DNA from: Rhynchonema sp. JSB1_4
Taxonomy: Eukaryota > Nematoda > Chromadorea > Monhysterida > Xyalidae
NCBI GenBank assembly: GCA_030248065.1
Contig: JASAMV010002125.1
Span: forward strand, 1-64,000
Direction of reading: 5' to 3'
DNA length: 64,000 nucleotides
In this document: in pieces, positions 36,367 through 45,600 of the stretch
How positions within the stretch are numbered: the stretch's first letter is position 1
Layout: every line of letters starts with the position of its first letter
Translations under genes and position numbers: made by a program
The notes under the pieces: generated by a model
Seen by the model: the letters and a program-made list of their open reading frames with translations, nothing else
Database searches by the model: none
Told to the model about the DNA's origin: nothing

Positions 36367-36826
36367 CAGTGTTGGAGGTACTCTGGAGGGGGGGATACCT
36401 ACTGTACCGCGCTCGGAGAGGGGGGGATACCTACTGTACCAGAGCCGATGGCCTGGGGGGGGGGTTATGTACCTAGGGGCAGGAGGGATTTGGGAGGGGG
36501 GTTGGGGGGTTAGGTTCTTGGGTGAAAATTTTTAATGTGTTTATTATGTGTGGAATCGTGTGAAAACGTAGCATTTGCGCGTGTAGCGCGCGAATTTTGG
36601 GTAATTTGAAATAAAAACCACTGATTTTACACTAATTTTGGCCATTTTGGTCAAAAATTGGCACTTTTGGGGCAAAGTCGGGGGGATACCTACTGTACCG
36701 GGGTGAAAATCGGGGGATACCTACTGTACCATGCCAAACATCGGGGGGATACCTACTGTACCAGGCGAGGGGATACCTACTGTACTGGGGGCTACCCCCC
36801 AACAAACCCCCCCACCTCCAACACTG
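36367..36826. mobile_element. GATACCTACTGTACC-family MITE inside a GGTATTG microsatellite
   Basis: The ends are CAGTGTTGGAGGTAC and CACCTCCAACACTG. GGGGATACCTACTGTACC is iterated six times. A CGCGTGTAGCGCGCG core is at about 36578-36592. TTGGGTAT lies at both flanks, with three extra bases on the right. Confidence 0.75.
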
Positions 36827-36879
36827 GTGTTGGGTATTGGTATTGGGTCACCAATTTGGTATTGGTATTGGGTATTGGG

Positions 36880-38768
36880 TATTGGTACAGGGCCGGTATT
36901 GGTATTGGGTATTGGTATTGGGTGTCAAAAGTGGTATTGTGCCCAGGCCTAGATTTTGGGCAGCGAAAAAATACAGCCCCCCCCCAAAATAGAGCCCCCC
37001 CAAAAATACAGCCCCCCTAAAAGGGGTCAGTGAAAAAGTACAGCCCCCCTTGTATTTTAGGTTTTACGGTATTTCTTCACACTAGACTTCACACCATCCA
37101 AGTTTTAACCACTGTGCTATTTGTGATTCTCACAAAACATTTTCAGCTAAAAACAGTGTAGTTCCTGGTCCGGCGCGGCGGTTAGTGTACCTACCCCTTT
37201 TTTCCGTGCGGCGGTTAGTGTACCTCCCTGGGGGGGGAAGACCCAAATTCAGGAAAAAGTCACTTTTTGAGGTAGAAAATTTGACCGATTTTTGCCCCTT
37301 TTTAGAAAAAATTCTCCATAAAAAGGGTTTTTTGGCGACTTTTGACATCATTGACCTAAAAATCACCCATTTTAGGCCTAAAAATGCCCATTTTAGGCCT
37401 AAAAATGCCGATTTTAGGCAAAAATTGAGGCGGTTAGTGTACCTGGCGCCAGTGTAGTTCCTGGTCCGGCGCGGCGGTTAGTGTACCTACCCCTTTTTTC
37501 CGTGCGGCGGGTAGTGTACCTCCCTGGGGGGGGGAAGGGGGGGGGGGAAGACCCAAATTCAGGAAAAAGTCACTTTTTGAGGTAGAAAATTTGACCGATT
37601 TTTTGCCCTTTTTGGAAAAAATTCTCCATAAAAAGGGTATTTTGGCGACTTTTGACAACATTGACCTAAAAATTACCCATTTTAGGCCTAAAAATGCCCA
37701 TTTTAGGCCTAAAATTGCTTATTTTAGGCAAAAATTGAGGCGGTTAGTGTACCTGGCGCGGCGGTTAGTGTACTAGTGTACCTTGGTCGCGGCGGTTAGT
37801 GTACCTTAGGGGGGGGGGGGACCCCCCCCCCCCCCCCCCCCCCCAGGAACTACACTGCCTGGCGCGGCGGTTAGTCTTGGTATTGGGTTTTTGGTCTGGT
37901 ATTGGGTTGGTATTGGGTTTGGTATTGGTTTGGTATTGGGTTTTGAGTCAGGTATTGGGTTTGGTATTGGTTTGGTATTGGGTTTTTCTGGATTAGTATT
38001 GGGTATTGGTTTTGACCCAATACCTGGACAAACCCAATACCAATACCCAATACCAATACCAGGCCATCTTCAATACCAATACCCAATACCCAATACCAGA
38101 ATTAGACCCAATACCAATACCAAACACTGGTATTGGTATTGGTTGGGTGGTATTGGTATTGGGTATTGGGTATTGTGCCCACCCATACCAAAATCTCAAA
38201 AAATGTTCCCAAAAATGCCCCTCAAATGGAGTTCTGTCAGGGGTGTTACTGGTCATTATTGAGTGTTTTTAGGTGCAGATCTTCCATAAAAGGCTTTACG
38301 TCACCATATAACTCAACCACAAACGTTGTACATAATGTGTCGTATGCAAGAACTTGACTTTACGACCCCCAAGCTGGGAATTCCAAGTTGGGGGGGCTGT
38401 ATTTTTTTGGGGGCTCTATTTTTTCACTGACCCCGTTTAGGGGGGGGCTGTATTTTTGGGGGGGCTCTATTTTTGGGGGGCTCTCTATTTTAGGGAATAC
38501 GGTAGTCGTATGTAAATCTATTTCTGATTCTCACAAAACATTGCTCAAAATAATCCAGCTCCAGCAGCAGGGCACCCGCGTTGCTGCGGGTCTGAAACAT
38601 TTTGGTGACTGCATGCTTTATGTGCGATCGCGTTACGCAACGTCACTGCCCCCTGCCCCGTCACTTTCCCGCTTCGCGCTTCACGATCAGGAACGTCCGG
38701 GACCTTTTCCTCGCCTTCAAGAAAATTTTGTCTCCTTTTTCTCTTTCAATTCCATGCCTGCCTGACCA
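36880..38768. repeat. Segmental duplication, copy 1
   Basis: Near-identical over about 1.9 kb to 39888-41762, at an offset of about 3.0 kb. It contains a TACCGTAAAACC element end, two reversed GGTACACTAACCGC units (37154-37857), a GGTATTG/CAATACC inverted microsatellite, and a unique GC-rich end (38530-38765) that in copy 2 leads directly into the TSP1 promoter. Confidence 0.88.
37875..38170. repeat. GGTATTG microsatellite arranged head to head
   Basis: About 160 bases of (T)GGTATTGG(G/T) units switch at about 38025 to CCAATACC units and back to GGTATTG after 38125, so the locus folds into a long hairpin. Similar runs lie at 36190-36360, 36825-36945, 39740-39945 and 40875-41180. Confidence 0.85.
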
Positions 38769-38812
38769 AAAACCCAATACCAAGACTAACCGCCGCGCCA
38801 GGCAGTGTAGTT

Positions 38813-39503
38813 CCTGGGGGGGGGGAGGGGGGGGGTCCCCCCCCCCAAAGGTACACTAACCCCCCCGACCAAGGTACACTAGTACACTAACCGCCGCGCC
38901 AGGTACACTAACCGCCTCAATTTTTGCCTAAAATTTGCAATTTTAGGCCTAAAATGGGCATTTTTAGGCCTAAAATGGGTAATTTTTAGGTCAATGTTGT
39001 CAAAAGTCGCCAAAATACCCTTTTTATGGAGAATTTTTTCCAAAAAGCGCAAAAAATCGGTCAAATTTTCTACCCCAAAAAGTGACTTTTTCCTGGATTT
39101 GGGTCTTCCCCCCCCCCCTTCCCCCCCCGGGAGGTACACGAACCGCCCCACGGAAAAAAGGGGTAGGTACACTAACCGCCGCGCCGGACCCGGAACTACA
39201 CTGGGCGCCGAGGTACACTAACCGCCTCAATTTTTGCCTAAAATCGGCATTTTTAGGCCTAAAAATGGGCATTTTTAGGCCTAAAAATGGGTGATTTTTA
39301 GGGTCAATGACGTCAAAAGTCGCCAAAAAACCCTTTTTATGTAGAATTTTTTCTAAAAAGGGGCAAAAATCGGTCAAATTTTCTACCTCAAAAACTGACT
39401 TTTTCCTGAATTTGGGCTCTCCCCCCAGGGAGGCACACTAACCGCCGCCCGAAAAAAGGGGTAGGTACACTAACCGCCGCGCCGAGACCAGGAACTACCA
39501 CTG
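38813..39503. repeat. Inverted dimer of the GGTACACTAACCGC unit between the duplication copies
   Basis: It is the reverse complement of 37154-37857 and 40162-40857. The following 39504-39620 is the reverse complement of 37030-37150. The block alternates plus, minus, plus over about 3.7 kb. Confidence 0.8.
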
Positions 39504-39887
39504 TTTTTAGCTGAAAATGTTTTGTGAGAATCACAAATAGCACAGTGGTTAAAACTTGGATGGTGTAGAAGCCCTAGTGTGAAGAAATACCGTAAAACCT
39601 AAAATACAAGGCTGGGGCTGTACTTTTTCACTGACCCCTTTTAGGGGGGCAATTTTGGGGGGGCCCTATTTTGGGGGGGGGGCTGACTTTTCGGTCTGCC
39701 CAAAATAATAGGCGCCCTGGGCACAATACGCCACTTTTGACACCCAATACCAATACCCAATACCAATACCGGCCCTGTACCCAATACCAAATACCCAATA
39801 CCAATACCAGCACATATACGGGGACACACCCCCCCCCCCCCACCCCAACACGGTATGACAGGTACCAACGGTATGGTATTGAATTGG

Positions 39888-41762
39888 GTATTGGTACAGG
39901 GCCGGTATTGGTATTGGGTATTGGTATTGGGTGTCAAAAGTGGTATTGTGCCCAGGCCTAGATTTTGGGCAGCGAAAAAATACAGCCCCCCCCCAAATAG
40001 AGCCCCCCAAAAATACAGCCCCCCTAAAAGGGGTCAGTGAAAAAATACAGCCCCCCCTTGTATTTTAGGTTTTACGGTATTTCTTCACACTAGACTTCAC
40101 ACCATCCAAGTTTTAACCACTGTGCTATTTGTGATTCTCACAAAACATTTTCAGCTAAAAACAGTGTAGTTCCTGGTCCGGCGCGGCGGTTAGTGTACCT
40201 ACCCCTTTTTTCCGTGCGGCGGTTAGTGTACCTCCCTGGGGGGGGAAGACCCAAATTCAGGAAAAAGTCACTTTTTGAGGTAGAAAATTTGACCGATTTT
40301 TGCCCCTTTTTAGAAAAAATTCTCCATAAAAAGGGTTTTTTGGCGACTTTTGACATCATTGACCTAAAAATCACCCATTTTAGGCCTAAAAATGCCCATT
40401 TTAGGCCTAAAAATGCCGATTTTAGGCAAAAATTGAGGCGGTTAGTGTACCTGGCGCCAGTGTAGTTCCTGGTCCGGCGCGGCGGTTAGTGTACCTACCC
40501 CTTTTTTCCGTGCGGCGGTTAGTGTACCTCCCTGGGGGGGGCGGGGGGGTTGGAAGACCCAAATTCAGGAAAAAGTCACTTTTTGAGGTAGAAAATTTGA
40601 CCGATTTTTTGCCCTTTTTGGAAAAAATTCTCCATAAAAAGGGTATTTTGGCGACTTTTGACAACATTGACCTAAAAATTACCCATTTTAGGCCTAAAAA
40701 TGCCCATTTTAGGCCTAAAATTGCTTATTTTAGGCAAAAATTGAGGCGGTTAGTGTACCTGGCGCGGCGGTTAGTGTACTAGTGTACCTTGGTCGCGGCG
40801 GTTAGTGTACCTTAGGGGGGGGGGGACCCCCCCTCCCCCCCCCCCAGGAACTACACTGCCTGGCGCGGCGGTTAGTCTTGGTATTGGGTTTTTGGTCTGG
40901 TATTGGGTTGGTATTGGGTTTGGTATTGGTTTGGTATTGGGTTTTGAGTCAGGTATTGGGTTTGGTATTGGTTTGGTATTGGGTTTTTCTGGATTAGTAT
41001 TGGGTATTGGTTTTGACCCAATACCTGGACAAACCCAATACCAATACCCAATACCAATACCAGGCCATCTTCAATACCAATACCCAATACCCAATACCAG
41101 AATTAGACCCAATACCAATACCAAACACTGGTATTGGTATTGGGTGGTATTGGTATTGGGTATTGGGTATTGTGCCCACCCATACCAAAATCTCAAAAAA
41201 TGTTCCCAAAAATGCCCCTCAAATGGAGTTCTGTCAGGGTGTTACTGGTCATTATTGAGTGTTTTTAGGTGCAGATCTTCCATAAAAGGCTTTACGTCAC
41301 CATATACTCAACCACAAACGTTGTACATAATGTGTCGTATGCAAGAACTTGACTTTACGACCCCCAAGCGGGGAATTCCAAGTTGGGGGGGCTGTATTTT
41401 TTGGGGGGCTCTATTTTTTCACTGACCCCGTTTAGGGGGGCTGTATTTTTGGGGGGGGCTCTATTTTTGGGGGGCTCTCTATTTTAGGGAATACGGTAGT
41501 CGTAAGTAAATCTATTTCTGATTCTCACAAAACATTGCTCAAAATAATCCAGCTCCAGCAGCAGGGCACCCGCGTTGCTGCGGGTCTGAAACATTTTGGT
41601 GACTGCATGCTTTATGTGCGATCGCGTTACGCAACGTCACTGCCCCCTGCCCCGTCACTTTCCCGCTTCGCGCTTCACGATCAGGAACGTCCGGGACCTT
41701 TTCCTCGCCTTCAAGAAAAATTTCTTTGTCTCCTTTTTCTCTTTCAATTCCATGCCTGCCTG
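39888..41762. repeat. Segmental duplication, copy 2
   Basis: Copy of 36880-38768 with a few indels in homopolymers and single-base changes. It ends at GCCTGACCAA, where copy 1 diverges; copy 2 continues into the CCAAT boxes of the TSP1 promoter, so copy 2 is probably the source. Confidence 0.88.
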
Positions 41763-41984
41763 ACCAATCAGCGAACAATTGGTACTCCGAGAGCCAATCA
41801 GCTTCAACAGTCGACCAATCAATAATCAATTTCGAATTTAAAAAGTCGATTAGCTCCGCTTCTTCATCACTTCGACAACTGTTTTCGCCCGATTTACACG
41901 CCTCATGCATTGCGCTGCTGCAGCACTACGAACGAACATGGCGCCCCAGCCGCACACTTTTCGTAATCCTGATTGGGGTATAAA
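41763..41984 (+). promoter_or_regulatory. Core promoter upstream of the TSP1 gene: three CCAAT boxes and a TATA box
   Basis: CCAATCA occurs three times in the same orientation (about 41764, 41792 and 41815), all within GACCAATCA or GCCAATCA contexts. TATAAA follows at 41979-41984 inside GGGTATAAAGG. A start about 30 bases downstream, near 42010, would leave a 5' UTR reaching the ATG at 42608. A TTTATTTCAG acceptor at 42528-42537 suggests a 5' UTR intron, which would remove the transposon at 42215-42491. The promoter begins exactly where the segmental duplication copy ends (about 41762). Confidence 0.55.
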
Positions 41985-42214
41985 GGAAGCACTCTTCCTT
42001 GCTTCTGCATCTGCACTGACCAGTGGGTCTCTGATGGGTCAATAATTTATATCTTTGAGAAAAAAACGGTTTCTTCTGAAAAACCTTTTTCAAATGAATT
42101 TCCAGTACTTAAGGGGTTTTTTCGTTTTTCACGGGGCCAGCCGCAGCCACTATGCCATAACCCAGATGGTAGCCGGTTCTCGTTCCGGTCGGTCAGGTGT
42201 TTTTTTGCCTTCAT

Positions 42215-42491
42215 CAGAGGTGGAAATCGGGCCCGGGCAGGCTTTTCTGAATGTCGGGCCGCGTTGGTCGGCCCGAAAAGGCCCGACATCATCGAATTTC
42301 AATAAAAAATCGTGACTTTTTACGGAAAATTAACCAAAATTTCTTGCGATTCAGCAGCTTAGGACCGACTTCTATGATTTTGAAGTATTTTTAAACAAAA
42401 AAATGTAATTTTTGCAGTTTGCACCAAAAAATTTCTTCAAAGTATCATCAGAAACAGTCGGGCCGAACACCCGGCCCGATTCCCACCTCTG
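42215..42491. mobile_element. GGGCCCG-family MITE in the TSP1 5' UTR or its intron
   Basis: The ends are CAGAGGTGGAAATCGGGCC and GGCCCGATTCCCACCTCTG, a near-perfect inverted repeat. Flanks GCCTTCAT and ACCTTAAG are only partly alike. Related CGGGCCGGGCC sequence occurs at 33714-33926, 34729-35030 and 35670-35760. Confidence 0.75.
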
Positions 42492-42607
42492 ACCTTAAGC
42501 TCTTGTTTCCACCCAATGCCAACGCTTTTTATTTCAGGTTAGGTAATTCAAAAGTACAGTAAGCCGTTAATCCCTCCTTTCCAAGGTGAATCGTTACATC
42601 ACACGCC

Positions 42608-45600
42608 ATGAATTTCTTAACCGTACGGATTGCATGTGTCGCCGCGGTGCTGCCCTTTTTACTGCACATTTCGGACGCCGGTTCGTTCGTACTACCGGTA
42701 TATACCGTAAAAACCTAAATAGAAGGGGGCTCTATTAACTCTCTAACCCCATTTTGGGGGGGCTCTATTCCGGGAGGCCTCTATTAATTCACTGACCCGA
42801 ACTTGAAAAAATTGTTCCCAGAAATACCCCCCAAAACCCCTAAAAAGTGGTTTGAAAGGATGTTTTTTTTCGCTTGTAATCGCATTTATTCGTGTCTATT
42901 CGTCAATAAGAGGCGTATTCAGTGTAGTTCCTGGGGGGAGGGGGTCTCCCCCTCGGGTACGTCTGTTCCCCCTCCATGGTACGCCTGCCCCACTGTTCCC
43001 CCTCCGGGTACGTCTGCTCCCCCAATTTTTACCTAAACTACCTAGGCAAATTTTGGCCTAAAATAGGCATTTTTAGGCATAAAATGAGTGATTTTTAGGT
43101 CAATGTCGTCAAAAATCGCCAAAATACCCTTTTTATTGAGATTTTTTTCCGAAAAGGGGCAAAAATGAGCCAAATTTTCGACCTCAAAAAATGACTTTTC
43201 TCCAAATTTGGGTCCTCCCCCCCTTCCCCCCCAGGTGGGTACGTCTGCTGAACGAACAGCAAACGTGCATAAATGTACCTGTGCGGGTGCCCCACTATCA
43301 AGCGTTAATACACTACTGTATAGGGGATGTTACTTAGGGGGCTCTATTCCGGGGGGCTCTATTAATTCACTGACCCCTTTTTGGGGGCTGTATTACGGGG
43401 GGCTCTATTCCGGGAGGGGGGCTGTATTTAGGTTTTTACGGTATTTGTATTTCATGGTTTTCGCCGCTACGTTTTATGACCTCGCTCAGTTCAAATGTAA
43501 ACCATGTTCGTCGCGTCGGGACCAGTGTAGTTCCTCTGGGGTTCGGGCAGCCCCCAATGGGCATTTTTAGGCCTTAAATGTGTGATTTTTAGGTCAATGT
43601 TCTCAAAAGTCGCCAAAATACCCTTTTTATGAAGAATTTTTTCCAAAAAGGGGTAAAAGTAGGTCAAATTTTCTACCTCAAAAAGTGGCTTTTTCCTGAT
43701 TTTGGGTCTTCCCCCCCCTCCCCCCAGGGAGGTACACTAATTTCCCCTCCGAAAAAGTAGGGAGGTACACTAATTTCCCCGCCGGACCAGGAACTACACT
43801 GGTTCGGGGGTAGTGGTGTTGGTGTTGGACTTGGGGGAGGGGTAGCCCCAGTGCTGTGGCTACTTTGGCGGGGTGGGTAGGGTACATAGGTGGAAAAAAT
43901 CGGGGCGGGTAGGGGGTAGTGTACCTGGGATTTGGGGGGGGGGGAAATCCGGTTTGGGGGGAAGATTTTTCGGGGCGGGTAGGGTACAACCAGTGTAGTT
44001 CCTGGGGGGAGGGGGTCCCCCCCTAAGGTACACTAACCGCCGCGACCAAGGTACACTAGTACACTAACCGCCGCGTCAGGTACACTAACCGCCTCAACTT
44101 TTGCCTAAAATCGGCATTTTTAGGCCTAAAATGGGCATTTTTAGGCCTAAAATGGGTGATTTTTAGGTCAGTGATGTCAAAAGTCGCCAAAATACCCTTT
44201 TTACGGAGAATTTTTTCCAAAAAGGGGCAAAAATCGGTCTAATTTTCTACCTCAAAAAGTGACTTTTTCCTGAATTTGGGTCTTCCCCCCTTCCCCCCCA
44301 GGGAGGTACACTAACCGCCTCACGGAAAAAAGGGGTAGGTACACTAACCGCCGCGCCGGACCAGGAACTACACTGGATACAACACAAGTTTTTTCGCGTG
44401 CCTGTTTTTATGTGCTAAAAAGTACATATATCGCGCGCAGCGCAAAATTTTTTGCACTTTTTAGGGTTTTCGGTCGAAATTTGGGCATTTTTGACCGAAA
44501 AATGGGCATTTTGGGGGTAAAAATCGGGGCGGGTAGGGTAGCGGGGCGGGTAGGGGGGTGGTAGGGTACCAGAGCGGGGCGGGTAGGGGGTAGCGTACCA
44601 GGCCGGAGCGGGTAGGGTACCATTGGGGGACCCCCGCCCACCCCCCCCCAGCCACAGCACTGGGTAGCCCCCCAGTGCAGTAGCCGGTATCCCCGTCCCC
44701 GTCGTCTGGTACAGTAGATATCCTCCTATGTCGCTCTCTGGCTTATCATTGTAGTTTTGAGGACTGATAAGGGGTTAAAATTTTATGGATCAACTGATCA
44801 ACGCGTTTCAGCAATCGGCATTCGCCGAACGTTTGTGCCGTGGGCGCAATGGTCGACTTGCACTCGACCATGCAACGGCGGTGAACAGTTTCGCGTGCGC
44901 GCGTGTGCCCCCGGTCCGGGCGAACCTTGTCTGGGCAATACCAGGGAGTCCCGACCATGCAACGCGCACAAATGCACTGGTTGGTTGGGTTGGTTTTTGC
45001 ACTTATAGCATAAATGTTGACCTTAGGAGACAAGCTATTGTGTGGGAGTGAGTGTCGGTGTCCAGTCAAATCTGACTTGCCACTGGTTGGGGGTGGCGAG
45101 CTAATCTGGCACCAGTGATGTGGTTGGGGGGGGGGGGGTAATACCCCCAACTGCCAGGTAGCTTTCGTGCTCCCGAACCCATACCCCCCAAACTGGCTAG
45201 CTAGCTTTCTTGCTCCGGTCATCAAGTCAAAAAAGGTGTTGATTTTAGTGTCAAAATGACCATTTTATGGGCCAAACTGGTCAAATTCGCTCAAATTTTC
45301 TCTTACATGCACAGAAATACGCATTTTGAGGCTTATTTTATCATAATTTCGACCAATTTTTATGCCCTTGTTTTTGACTTCTGGACAATACCCTCAAATC
45401 GGGTACCCGGCTAACTAGCGAGCTTTCTTGCGCCGGACCAACTACATCACTGTCTGGCACTGCTGAGAGCGTTAGCTAGAGTCTGTTAGGTTGGTTAGGT
45501 ACTAACTAGTTGTCCTGGCTCGTTACAATTCGAGAATATTTTGTTTAGTAAATTTATAGCTGCCATCGATGGCACCCAACAAATTATAACCTGGCACTTG

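Larger units (their letters stand above)
32633..41762. other. Repeat island, no gene
   Basis: Apart from 32633-33041, where I see nothing supportable, almost all of this stretch is mobile-element or microsatellite sequence. G and C homopolymers of 10 to 25 bases are frequent (for example 37809-37853). Open frames here are read through repeats. Confidence 0.7.

Noticed and set aside
40805..41425. 206-codon ORF with many GIG/YWYW repeats
   Set aside because: It is read through the GGTATTG microsatellite and duplicated repeat; not a gene.
41539..41910. 123-codon minus-strand ORF at the TSP1 promoter
   Set aside because: Its repeated DW residues come from the reversed CCAAT boxes and part of it lies in the segmental duplication. 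It has no domain or splice context.
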